DNA of 64,000 nt from contig JAVBQF010000006.1 of the NCBI GenBank assembly GCA_031549195.1, positions 1 through 64,000 of the forward strand, in the 5' to 3' direction. The stretch comes from JAVBQF01 sp031549195. Lineage in GTDB: Bacteria; Bacillota_I; Bacilli_A; RF39; UBA660. The notes beneath the pieces were generated by a model that saw only the letters and a list, made by a program, of their open reading frames with translations, did not search any database and was not told the DNA's origin. This document shows, piece after piece, positions 1-8,053 of this stretch; within the stretch, counting starts at the first letter, position 1; each line of letters starts with the position of its first letter. The translations under genes and the position numbers were made by a program.

Positions 1-1
1 A

Positions 2-148
2 GAAATTAAAAGACTAATAAGTAATTTAAAGGAAGTAAATGAAAATGTTGATATTAATATATTAAGAAGTGCAGAAAATATTAATATTGATGCGATTATT
101 GCTTATAAAAAAGATGGCAAAACAGTTAATTTTTTAGATGAGTACTAG
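2..148 (+). CDS. C-terminal end of an unidentified protein (partial)
   Basis: An open frame enters from the left edge and ends with TAG at 146-148, giving 48 residues that finish KKDGKTVNFLDEY. The piece is hydrophilic, with no membrane segment and no motif I can place. It precedes pyk on the same strand by 36 bases, but a separate promoter lies between them. I do not recognise the family; upstream sequence is needed to name it. Confidence 0.55.
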   Translation, partial: EIKRLISNLKEVNENVDINILRSAENINIDAIIAYKKDGKTVNFLDEY

Positions 149-164
149 AAAGTTATGTTATAAT
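136..164 (+). promoter_or_regulatory. Extended -10 promoter of pyk
   Basis: TATAAT at 159-164 is preceded by TG one base upstream (156-157), forming an extended -10 box. No good -35 is present. The expected start of transcription lies near 171, just ahead of the GAGGT ribosome binding site at 176-180. Confidence 0.55.
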
Positions 165-184
165 TTAAAATGAGTGAGGTATAT

Positions 185-1600
185 ATGAAAAAAACAAAAA
201 TAATCTGTAGTATTGGGCCAGTTAGTTCTACTCCTAATGTTATGGAACAGATGGTTAGAAATGGAATGAATGTGGCAAGAATAAATTTTTCTCATGCTAC
301 AGTAGAAGAGATAAATCAATATCTGTCAACAATCGAAGAGGTAAGAAAAAGAACTGGTGTACATGTTGCTATTTTATATGATACAAAAGGGCCTGATTTT
401 AGATGTGGAATAATGCCTGATGATGGAATAAATTTGATAAACGGGAATACTATCCGTATTGTTAAAGAGGATATTATTGGTAGTGAAGATAGATTTACAG
501 TTAATCATAAAGAATGTTTAGACAAGCTAAGAGAAGGGGATATTATTCTTCTTGAGGATGGATTAATGAAACTAGTGGTAGTATCAATAGATAATAATGA
601 GATAACTTGTAATATTGTTGATGGTGGTATATTAAAATCTAAAAAAGGAATGAATGTTCCAGGTGTCAATTTAGATATTCCATTTATGAGTGATCAAGAT
701 TTAAGAGATATAATATGTTCTTGTGAAAATAATGGTGACTTTCTGGCACTTTCTTTTGTACAAAGTAAAGAAAATATAGCTTTAGTTAGAAAGATATTAG
801 CAGAACACAATAGAAGTGATATGAAGATTATTTCTAAAGTAGAAAGTCATATTGCAATAGAGAATTTAGATGAAATAATAGAAGCATCAGATGGTATTAT
901 GGTTGCTCGTGGTGATTTAGGTGTTGAAATACCTATGCAAGAGCTTCCAATAATCCAAAAGGAAATGATTAGAAAGTGTCGTGAATATGGTAAATTTGTT
1001 ATAGTTGCAACAGAAATGTTAGCCTCAATGTACACGAATGCACGTCCTACTAGAGCAGAAGTAACTGATATATCAAATGCAGTATTTGATGGGACTGATG
1101 CAGTTATGTTAAGTGGAGAGACAACAATAGGGAAGCATCCAGTTGAGGCTGTTAAGTTTATGGCCGATATTTGTGAAACTACAGAGGCACATACACAATT
1201 TGGTGGTCATTTCATTTCATATAATAATATTGATATCACAGAAACAATTGCAAGAGGAGTAGTAGAAAGTGCAGAATTATTGAATGCTAAGTTAATTGTT
1301 GCGGCAACAATGAGTGGATATACTGCAAGAAAGATAAGTAATTTAAAACCAAATCAAATTATACTTGCTACATGTCCAAATGAAAAAGTTGCAAGAAGTC
1401 TTGCACTTAACTGGGGAGTATATACGGTTGCTACTAATCTTTTATCTACAACAGATGATATTATTAACGATAGTATTGCGAAAGCAAAAGGATTTGTTAC
1501 TTTAAATAAGGGAGATATAGTTGTTGTAACTGGTGGGTTTCCAACTGTTGCAGGTGGAATTAGTAGTTCAACTAACTTAATGAAAATAGAGGTGATTTAA
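185..1600 (+). CDS. pyk: Pyruvate kinase
   Basis: Transfers phosphate from phosphoenolpyruvate to ADP, the last step of glycolysis, in the cytoplasm. The 471-residue protein has the family N-terminus (TKIICSIGPVSS), RINFSHA, the DTKGP motif, the signature around KVESHIAIENLDEII with catalytic Lys, ARGDLGVEIP and MLSGETTIGKHP. It ends after the regulatory C domain and lacks the extra PEP-utiliser-like domain of the roughly 585-residue Bacillus enzyme. An in-frame ATG at 170 exists, but GAGGT at 176-180 lies downstream of it and fits the ATG at 185, so I start there. It is convergent with tmcAL and shares a terminator with it. Confidence 0.96.
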   Translation: MKKTKIICSIGPVSSTPNVMEQMVRNGMNVARINFSHATVEEINQYLSTIEEVRKRTGVHVAILYDTKGPDFRCGIMPDDGINLINGNTIRIVKEDIIGSEDRFTVNHKECLDKLREGDIILLEDGLMKLVVVSIDNNEITCNIVDGGILKSKKGMNVPGVNLDIPFMSDQDLRDIICSCENNGDFLALSFVQSKENIALVRKILAEHNRSDMKIISKVESHIAIENLDEIIEASDGIMVARGDLGVEIPMQELPIIQKEMIRKCREYGKFVIVATEMLASMYTNARPTRAEVTDISNAVFDGTDAVMLSGETTIGKHPVEAVKFMADICETTEAHTQFGGHFISYNNIDITETIARGVVESAELLNAKLIVAATMSGYTARKISNLKPNQIILATCPNEKVARSLALNWGVYTVATNLLSTTDDIINDSIAKAKGFVTLNKGDIVVVTGGFPTVAGGISSSTNLMKIEVI

Positions 1601-1628
1601 AAGAAGATGTCAATCTTCTTTTATTATT
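1601..1628. terminator. Bidirectional terminator between pyk and tmcAL
   Basis: AAGAAGAT (1601-1608), loop GTCA, then ATCTTCTT (1613-1620), followed by TTATTATT on the plus strand. On the minus strand the A-rich left arm gives a short U tract. It sits exactly between the two converging stop codons. Confidence 0.75.
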
Positions 1629-2752
1629 GGTTTCTTTAATATTTCATTTGTATCAATATTGCTAATTAAATTATAAATGTCTTTACTCCTTAAATCAATT
1701 TCAAGAAGTTTTATATTATCTTGATTACAATTAGTAATAATAGGTATATTAACTTCTTTTTTTATATTGTTTAAATACTTTTTACCTTTGTTGTTAAAGC
1801 CTAATACTCTTATATACTTGATACTTTTATTACCTTTAGCTTCTTCTTTTGTAAAACTACATAATATATGAGTGAACATTCTCTTAAGTTTATTATAAGT
1901 ATATCTTTTAGTTTTTATTTTTGTGATTAATTCTTCCAAAGATTCACATTCATTAATATATTTAATTATTCTATTTTCAATACCCTCATCAACAGTTTGA
2001 TACCTATTAATAGTTATTCCTTCACTAATAATCTTATATTTCAAATATTTAAAGTAGTCAACTTCGTGGTTTTCATAATTTCTTAATTTATTATGTGTAA
2101 ATGATGGGACAAAATTTTCAATATCTTCACCATCTTTTAAACATTCTCTAATGCTAGTAGCACTACTAATACTATCATTAGCATTTTTGTCATGATAATT
2201 ATTTGTTCTTTTTATACTTATTGGAATTATTTTGGCATTCTGTCTTATTATTTCTCTTATATATGAGAGCCCTAGAAGATCATTAGGTGTTGATACATTT
2301 ATGCTATCTATATAAATAAGTGCTTTAGACAATGCAGTTGGATAATTGATACCTAAATTCATATATTCTTTAACTTTGTTATTGTATTCAACATTGTTAA
2401 GTTGTGTTATAGCTAGTCTTTTTAAAGATTCTATATCATTTGATTCGCTTCCAAAGACAATACTTTCGGCTTTTAATTGAGTGCATATTTCAATAAAACC
2501 TTTTGCAAATATATCAGCACTTTGTGTTGCAAATACAAATGGTAGTTCTATAACTAAATCTACACCATAATGTAATGCTATTTCTGTTTTGTCCCAAACA
2601 TTCAAAATGCTCATTTCTCCACGTTCTTGAAAGTTGCCACCAAGTATTAAGATAACAACCGCGGCATCGTCAAACTCTTTAATTTTATTAAGATGATATA
2701 GATGACCATTATGAAAAGGATTATATTCGCACATTATACCTATTGCTTTCAT
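1610..2752 (-). CDS. tmcAL: tRNA(Met) cytidine acetate ligase TmcAL (YlbM family)
   Basis: Members of this family activate acetate with ATP and acetylate C34 of elongator tRNA-Met (ac4C), helping AUG decoding. The N-terminus carries the nucleotidyltransferase-like motif GIMCEYNPFHNGHLYHL with the HxGH signature, followed by LGGNFQERGE and ELPFVFATQSAD, as in YlbM. Length is 380 residues, normal for the family. The open frame extends to a GTG at 2764, but the GAGGTG ribosome site overlaps that codon and lies 9 bases before ATG 2752, so I start at 2752. It stops with TGA, evidence that TGA is not recoded here. Confidence 0.93.
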   Translation of the reverse strand: MKAIGIMCEYNPFHNGHLYHLNKIKEFDDAAVVILILGGNFQERGEMSILNVWDKTEIALHYGVDLVIELPFVFATQSADIFAKGFIEICTQLKAESIVFGSESNDIESLKRLAITQLNNVEYNNKVKEYMNLGINYPTALSKALIYIDSINVSTPNDLLGLSYIREIIRQNAKIIPISIKRTNNYHDKNANDSISSATSIRECLKDGEDIENFVPSFTHNKLRNYENHEVDYFKYLKYKIISEGITINRYQTVDEGIENRIIKYINECESLEELITKIKTKRYTYNKLKRMFTHILCSFTKEEAKGNKSIKYIRVLGFNNKGKKYLNNIKKEVNIPIITNCNQDNIKLLEIDLRSKDIYNLISNIDTNEILKKPIIKED

Positions 2753-2845
2753 ATAGTTAGTCACCTCACAGCACTTATTATAAACAAATACTAAGATAAA
2801 TACCAGTATAAGTTTATGTGATAAATAAATTTTGAAGTACTTTTA

Positions 2846-2875
2846 TTGACAATAAGTAATAAAAAATAGTAAAAT
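2846..2875 (+). promoter_or_regulatory. Promoter of the prepilin/LRR gene
   Basis: TTGACA (2846-2851), an 18-base spacer and TAAAAT (2870-2875). An AGGAGG ribosome site follows at 2885-2890, seven bases before the ATG. Confidence 0.6.
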
Positions 2876-2896
2876 TATTATAATAGGAGGCTATAT

Positions 2897-4459
2897 ATGA
2901 AAAAAGTAGAGAAGAAAAAAGAAGTAAAAAAAACTAAGAAGAAAAGAGCATTTACACTAATAGAATTATTAGCAGTAATAATAATACTTGGAATATTAAT
3001 GATAATAGCAATACCAAGTGTAACAGAATATATAACAAATAGTAGAAAAGGAGCATATGTAATAACAGCAAAACAATATATAACGTCTGTAAGAAATAAA
3101 GTTAATTCATTAGAGTATCCTTTTACAGATTTATCAACCATTTATTATGTACCGACAAAGTGTATAAAACTAGAAAAGGGTGGAAAGAGTCCTTTTGGAA
3201 ATTGGAAGGAAGCATATGTTGCTGTCACATTTGATGGAAAAGGATATACATATTATTGGACTAGTACAGATAGTGCAGGCTATGGTGTTAAATTAACAGC
3301 TGAAAATGATTTGAGTGAAAGCAATATCAAATCTGGGATTACTAATATCGATATCAATAAGCAGATATTAGGAAAAACAAACGTTGGCAAAATAAATACT
3401 GATACATGCAGTAATATGCCAGTAATAACAATAGGTACTGAAAATGCAGAACCAGCAATAACTGATGCTGAATATGAAGCTTACTATGAAACTTTTACTC
3501 CTACTAATGAAAAATGTTTTGCCTTCGATCCTGGAACAAAAACGATAACTGCCTACTACAATAATGAAGAAAATAATTTAAGTAATCCAGCTTGTCCAAA
3601 AGCAGTTGTAATACCAAAAACAATAAATTCTGTTAATGTTGAGAAAATAGCAGATGGTACAAAAACTGTAAACGGTGTTTTTGCAAATAGGTCTATTACT
3701 AGTCTAATATTTCCAAGTACTTTGAAGGTTATTGGTAACTATGCTTCGGCGTTAAACAGATTGACTAGTGTAATAATACCAAACACCGTTACAGCACTTG
3801 GAGAAGGATCCTTCTTCTGGAACAACATAACAGATGTGACAATAGGAGAAGGAATAACTACAGTATCAAAAGAAGCATTTATGTATAATCCGGTATCAAC
3901 ATTACATTTAGGAAGCAAAATTAGGGTGATAGATGAAGAGGCATTTAGTCAAAATAGATTAGAAAACTTAACACTACCTAATGGTCTAACAACTATTAAA
4001 CGGCATGCTTTTTCTGAAAATATGCTAAAGACAGTAGTAATACCTGATAGTGTTACGACAATAGATAACTATGCTTTCATGAGAAACCAGATAAGCAGCC
4101 TAACCATCGGGGCTAATACAGAGGTAATAGGGGACTCAGCGTTTTCAGAAAACCAATTAACAGCGTTAGTGTTACCAGCAAAGGTCAATAGAGTAGGATA
4201 TTCTGCATTTACTGATAATCGTTTAGAAAGCATAACAATTTATAATGGAGATATAACGATCAATACCCATGCATTTTTCGTTTCTAATATTTCAAATAGT
4301 GGTCTAACTTCAATAAGAAATTTGACTGGTAAGGCTTTTGAGTGGGCAGGAATGCTAACTGATATGGTACTTACATGGGATACTTTTGAAACAGGTACAG
4401 TGGTTGTTATATTGGACTATGATCCTGAGACATATCTTAATGTGCAAATTACAAAATAG
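2897..4459 (+). CDS. Type IV prepilin-like N-terminus fused to BspA-type leucine-rich repeats
   Basis: Predicted surface protein, 520 residues. Residues 1-18 are a lysine-rich leader, then FTLIELLAVIIILGIL, the classic prepilin methylation and cleavage motif with Glu at +5. The predicted cleavage is Ala18/Phe19; the usual -1 residue is Gly. The hydrophobic helix runs to about residue 36. Residues 40-200 resemble the globular part of minor pilins. From about 240 to the end there are BspA-like (LRR_5) repeats of about 23 residues, recognisable by recurring AF..N.L..V.IP and I...AF. Such repeats occur in adhesins of host-associated bacteria. It has its own promoter and terminator and no pilus gene beside it; a prepilin peptidase must lie elsewhere. 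Confidence 0.85.
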   Translation: MKKVEKKKEVKKTKKKRAFTLIELLAVIIILGILMIIAIPSVTEYITNSRKGAYVITAKQYITSVRNKVNSLEYPFTDLSTIYYVPTKCIKLEKGGKSPFGNWKEAYVAVTFDGKGYTYYWTSTDSAGYGVKLTAENDLSESNIKSGITNIDINKQILGKTNVGKINTDTCSNMPVITIGTENAEPAITDAEYEAYYETFTPTNEKCFAFDPGTKTITAYYNNEENNLSNPACPKAVVIPKTINSVNVEKIADGTKTVNGVFANRSITSLIFPSTLKVIGNYASALNRLTSVIIPNTVTALGEGSFFWNNITDVTIGEGITTVSKEAFMYNPVSTLHLGSKIRVIDEEAFSQNRLENLTLPNGLTTIKRHAFSENMLKTVVIPDSVTTIDNYAFMRNQISSLTIGANTEVIGDSAFSENQLTALVLPAKVNRVGYSAFTDNRLESITIYNGDITINTHAFFVSNISNSGLTSIRNLTGKAFEWAGMLTDMVLTWDTFETGTVVVILDYDPETYLNVQITK

Positions 4460-4483
4460 AATAATACCCACAATAATTACAAG

Positions 4484-4510
4484 AAGATGAGTTCAAACTT
4501 ATCTTTTTTC
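4484..4510 (+). terminator. Terminator after the prepilin/LRR gene
   Basis: AAGATGAGTT (4484-4493), a two-base loop, AACTTATCTT (4496-4505) with one G-T pair, then a run of T. Confidence 0.75.
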
Positions 4511-4582
4511 TTTATAAAACAATCTTAATCTTATCGTTTGGGTATAATTGTATCTTCCATGACCAGCATCTATAATAATCAT
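4499..4582 (-). pseudogene. Short ORF resembling the first residues of an amidase_3 enzyme
   Basis: A 27-codon frame, not long enough to be a working enzyme, starts at ATG 4582 behind a strong AAGGAGG ribosome site and ends with TAA at 4499. It begins MIIIDAGHG, the strand-plus-zinc-ligand motif that opens N-acetylmuramoyl-L-alanine amidases of the amidase_3 family, then diverges. It lies 12 bases after the stop of the SpaA-fold gene on the same strand. I read it as the stump of a wall amidase gene cut off by rearrangement, though chance resemblance over nine residues cannot be excluded. Confidence 0.4.
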
Positions 4583-4594
4583 ATATGCCTCCTT

Positions 4595-5212
4595 TTAATA
4601 TAGTCTCTGTCTTCTATTAATTACATACCTAAAAAAGTAACTTGGAACATTATTTACAAGTATTTGCCCAGTATTATTAACGGTTACTCTATAATTAATC
4701 TGTGATGGAATATAGCCACCAGGTACTGTTTTTTCATATAATGTATATATGCCTGGAGCAATGTTTTCAAACTTTACAACACCATTATGACCAGATGTTG
4801 CTCTATACCTTTCGATATTATTGACATCACGCAATCCAAAAGTGGCACCTTGTATAGGCATAAAAGCTTCATTTACTTTTAAGAATACTAAATCATTTGT
4901 ACTTCCTTTTGGGGTGTTAGCAGGAAATCTAAAAGTTTCTGATCTGGCACCATTTACATAAATATCATGTGGATCTCTTACATCAACAATAAAAATATCT
5001 TCTGATAAAGCATATCCGATTGGTGCGACTACTTCTTCTAGTGTATAAATCCCTCTTTCTAAACTCCTAAAAATAACTTCACCATTGCGATCTGATATTG
5101 CGGTATGAGTTTTTCTCCTAACACTATCTACTAATACAAATTCAGCTCCAGCAAGTGGTTGACCATGCTGATTTGTTTTTCTAAATCTAAAGGTTGTTCC
5201 TTCGTTATACAT
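4595..5212 (-). CDS. Protein with two SpaA/Cna-B-like (prealbumin-fold) domains
   Basis: Two repeats of the SpaA/Cna-B type, roughly residues 5-95 and 105-200, each with the pattern F.K....PL.GA.F.L.D, a turn with G.V.F..L..G.YTL.E, and a final YRV or FIVDV strand. These domains form stalks in Gram-positive pilins and adhesins. The protein has no signal peptide, LPXTG motif or membrane anchor, which is unusual. The frame opens at 5263, but AGAGGGAG lies just before ATG 5212, so the protein is 205 residues. The amidase-like stump follows directly, suggesting a former two-gene surface unit. Confidence 0.75.
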   Translation of the reverse strand: MYNEGTTFRFRKTNQHGQPLAGAEFVLVDSVRRKTHTAISDRNGEVIFRSLERGIYTLEEVVAPIGYALSEDIFIVDVRDPHDIYVNGARSETFRFPANTPKGSTNDLVFLKVNEAFMPIQGATFGLRDVNNIERYRATSGHNGVVKFENIAPGIYTLYEKTVPGGYIPSQINYRVTVNNTGQILVNNVPSYFFRYVINRRQRLY

Positions 5213-5271
5213 ATTCTCCCTCTTTTCTAATCTATTATATGATTTTATATAATCAAGGTGCATATGCCTAA

Positions 5272-5300
5272 TAAAAAAACATCTTATATTAATAAGATGT
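5272..5300 (-). terminator. Terminator of the CHAP/NlpC-like gene
   Basis: A 9-bp stem, ACATCTTAT and ATAAGATGT around a 4-base loop (5279-5300). Reading the minus strand, a run of seven T follows (complement of 5273-5279). Confidence 0.8.
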
Positions 5301-5312
5301 CATTTTAAATTA

Positions 5313-6761
5313 CTATTTTAATCTCCAAACAGTAGGGTTACCTGACGGCAGGTACATGGAGAATATTACAACTTTTCCGCTCCATCCACCATGAACAGCC
5401 ATTTCTTTTCCAATATAAACTGCTATATGACTACTTCCGTTTCCACCATTTGCGTAATATAGAAAATCACCAGGTCTAGCATCAGAAATTGAAACTTGAT
5501 TAGCTATTTGTTTAATGTTTTCGGGTGCTAATACATACATTTCAGAATATCTATATGCTGTAAAATTAAGAAATGGATTCTCTGTGTCATATTGTTTTCC
5601 ATAGCATGATAATGTTTCTGATGGGCAATTTGTAAACTCAATTTTTGTTACAACATTATTTTTTACATAAAATTTTCTAGTTATTGTGTATTGGGTATCA
5701 TTATCAGTTACTGTCTCATTTGTAGTAAAAGTATGATCTTTTAAAAAAGATCCATCCGAATTACCAATTACTTGGCCTGTAACAAAGTTTTTTACACCAA
5801 TGTAATTGGTAATATCTAGTGCTTTGCCAACAGCACTCATTGCAATATCAGCAGTTTCACTACATATTTGACTTTTTCCAACTTGTGCGAGTGCTTTTTT
5901 GACGATTGGATTGGATTGATCATAATCGTTAGGATTTGTACTTTTATTTGATGAATTATTTGTATTGTTAGATGAGCTAGAATTATTATTAGTGTTTGAT
6001 GAATTATTATTAGATGATGTTCCAGATGTTGAATTGTTATTACTAGAGTTAGTATCTTGTTTCTTATCCTTAATTATTATTTTAACTTCTTTCTCATCAC
6101 TTTTATTGCCACTGTCATCACTAGCAACAACCTTGATTGTATGTGTCCCAACATTAGTAGGTAATTCTTTTATTTCATTACCAGCTTTATCATATAAAGT
6201 ATATTTACATTGACTATTTGAGTTATCACTACATGATACTATATTATCGATATTAAGTGAGTCTCCAAGAGTAATTGTTACTTCCCTAACTTCTAATGTT
6301 GGTGCTTCTTTATCCGATACTGTAAGAGTTGTTTCATAAGTTTTATTATTCTTATTATCAACAATCCTTACATTGTAAGTCCCATTACCAGTAATAACTT
6401 CTTTTGAAGCATATCCATCTTTTAACCTATCATTTCCCATTGCCACATCTTTTGAGATTTTTTTATCACCACTATCAAGGTAAATAGTAGTAGTTCTTAA
6501 TGATCTGTCAGCAATGGCTGTATCGATATTTTGATAGGTGATAGAAACATCATCGCTAAGTTTAAATTCCTCTTTTATTTTTTTTTGAAGAGAATCTATA
6601 TCACTTGCTGTTTCAATACTAATGTCTTTAGGTTCAACAGAATCATTTTGATCATTTTGTTGTTTGTTAGTTACGTTGTTGTTTAAACAAAATATTCCAC
6701 CAATGCCAATGAATAATATAATTGTCAAAATAATAATAATAATATGCTCTTTCTTTTTCAT
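5313..6761 (-). CDS. Membrane-anchored cell-wall hydrolase: Ig-like domain plus NlpC/P60-CHAP-like peptidase
   Basis: 482 residues. A hydrophobic segment at about residues 5-26 anchors or exports the protein. Residues 75-230 hold DUF5011/HYR-like Ig repeats (KEAPTLEVREVTITLGDS, VGTHTIKVVASDDSGN). A Ser/Asn/Thr-rich linker follows at about 235-280. The C-terminal 200 residues look like a papain-fold peptidase: Cys in QICSETAD, then ARPGDFLYYANG and SSHIAVYIG with the expected His. Such enzymes cut peptidoglycan stem peptides or cross-bridges. A TAGGAG ribosome site precedes ATG 6761 and a minus-strand TATAAT lies at 6782-6787. Exact subfamily (CHAP or NlpC/P60) is uncertain. Confidence 0.8.
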   Translation of the reverse strand: MKKKEHIIIIILTIILFIGIGGIFCLNNNVTNKQQNDQNDSVEPKDISIETASDIDSLQKKIKEEFKLSDDVSITYQNIDTAIADRSLRTTTIYLDSGDKKISKDVAMGNDRLKDGYASKEVITGNGTYNVRIVDNKNNKTYETTLTVSDKEAPTLEVREVTITLGDSLNIDNIVSCSDNSNSQCKYTLYDKAGNEIKELPTNVGTHTIKVVASDDSGNKSDEKEVKIIIKDKKQDTNSSNNNSTSGTSSNNNSSNTNNNSSSSNNTNNSSNKSTNPNDYDQSNPIVKKALAQVGKSQICSETADIAMSAVGKALDITNYIGVKNFVTGQVIGNSDGSFLKDHTFTTNETVTDNDTQYTITRKFYVKNNVVTKIEFTNCPSETLSCYGKQYDTENPFLNFTAYRYSEMYVLAPENIKQIANQVSISDARPGDFLYYANGGNGSSHIAVYIGKEMAVHGGWSGKVVIFSMYLPSGNPTVWRLK

Positions 6762-6910
6762 AAAAACTCCTATTCAGCAATATTATAGCACTTTTTTAAA
6801 TTATATAAATATATTATATTTATAATATTAGATTAATTTTGTTGCAATAAAACTCAAAGTTTCATATATTACATCTAACAAAAATATAATTAGATAGTAG
6901 GTGATTTACT

Positions 6911-7525
6911 ATAGACGGTTATATTTTGGGGTTGATTAGCAATTTTGGTTATTTTGGTATGTTTATTGGTATGGTTTTGGAAGCTGTTATTATAGTAATT
7001 CCAAGTGAACTTATACTTGCAACAGGTGGTATTCTAGCAGGGCGGGGAATATTTAGCTTTTGGGCAGCTTTTATAACCGGTCTTTTGGGAAGTATATTTT
7101 GTGCGATTGCAATATATGCTATGGGGTATTATGGTGGCTATCCATTTGTTCATAAGTATGGTAAATTCTTCTTTATGAAAGAGGAAGACGTTAGAAAAAG
7201 TGATGGCTGGTTTGAAAAATATGGTCTCATTGCCGCGGCTATTGGTAGAAATATTCCAATAATAAGAACTCTTATATCACTTCCTGTTGGTATTGCAAGA
7301 TTATCTTTTACAAAGTTTTTAATATATACAACCATTGGCAGTATTCCTTGGACATTTGCCTTTGTTTATGTTGGTTATTCATTAGGTAATAATTGGACTG
7401 TATTGAGTGATATAATGGATAAGATTAAGATACCTATTAGGATATTAATAGTATTACTTATAATGAATTGGTTATATAAAAAAATAAAGTTAATATTGAA
7501 TAGAAAGAATAAGTTTAATAGTTGA
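6911..7525 (+). CDS. DedA family membrane protein, probably with a non-AUG start
   Basis: DedA proteins are polytopic membrane proteins linked to lipid carrier flipping and membrane homeostasis. Visible here are GYFGMFIGMVLEAV, IPSELIL, the glycine-rich segment after AGRG, the G.(N/R)..P..R motif as GRNIPIIRTLISLPVG, and GSIPWTFAFVYVGYSLG. The only canonical start in frame is TTG at 6926, which has no ribosome site and loses the first turn. ATA at 6911 sits 7 bases after AGGTG (6899-6903) and gives a normal-looking DedA N-terminus, so I extend to it with caution. Length is 204 residues from 6911. Confidence 0.85.
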   Translation: MDGYILGLISNFGYFGMFIGMVLEAVIIVIPSELILATGGILAGRGIFSFWAAFITGLLGSIFCAIAIYAMGYYGGYPFVHKYGKFFFMKEEDVRKSDGWFEKYGLIAAAIGRNIPIIRTLISLPVGIARLSFTKFLIYTTIGSIPWTFAFVYVGYSLGNNWTVLSDIMDKIKIPIRILIVLLIMNWLYKKIKLILNRKNKFNS

Positions 7526-7569
7526 GAAATTAGTTAAATGTATTACGATAAATATATATGTGAATTCCA

Positions 7570-7592
7570 AATAAAAAGGGATATATTATCCC
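7570..7592 (-). terminator. Terminator of the Nudix gene, overlapping its stop codon
   Basis: GGGATA and TATCCC (7578-7583 and 7587-7592) around a 3-base loop. On the minus strand it is followed by TTTTTATT. The stop codon at 7586-7588 lies inside the hairpin. Confidence 0.75.
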
Positions 7593-8023
7593 ATATAAAA
7601 CTTTTTGTTTAAATAGCAATCAATTGTCTTTTTGCTTGGTGAGAAGATTTTGTTTGGTAGATTATCTAAATCAAACCACTTCCATTCAACAATTTCATCA
7701 GGTTCCATAAGTTGAGGCACTCCTGCAAATTTATGTGCCACCATGCCAACAGATATGTAATGTGCATGTTCATTTAAGTCGGTTTGAACACAAATAATTT
7801 CTAATTCATCTGCAAACATACCTGTTTCCTCAGCAACTTCTCTTTTTCCTGCTTGTTCAAACGTTTCACCATATTTTATGTTACCACCAGGCATTGTCCA
7901 TGTACCTTCTTCATGCAATTCGCTGTCCGCCTTAAGTGGATCGTCGTTTCGTCTTCCTAGTAAAATCATATTATTATGCATTATCATAACTCCACAACCA
8001 GATCCTATATGCTTTACTTCCAT
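7586..8023 (-). CDS. Nudix hydrolase
   Basis: Hydrolyses a nucleoside diphosphate linked to another moiety; the substrate cannot be read from sequence. The full Nudix box is present at about residues 47-69: G(N)IKYGETFEQAGKREVAEETGM, matching Gx5Ex7REUxEExGU, with the REVAEE metal-binding core. The 145-residue length and the WTMPGGNIK lead-in resemble ADP-ribose or nucleotide-sanitising members. AGGAGG precedes the ATG. It lies 30 bases downstream of the FAD/Rieske gene, likely in the same transcript. Confidence 0.9.
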   Translation of the reverse strand: MEVKHIGSGCGVMIMHNNMILLGRRNDDPLKADSELHEEGTWTMPGGNIKYGETFEQAGKREVAEETGMFADELEIICVQTDLNEHAHYISVGMVAHKFAGVPQLMEPDEIVEWKWFDLDNLPNKIFSPSKKTIDCYLNKKFYMG

Positions 8024-8053
8024 TTGTTAATTCCTCCTATATTAATTATAGGT

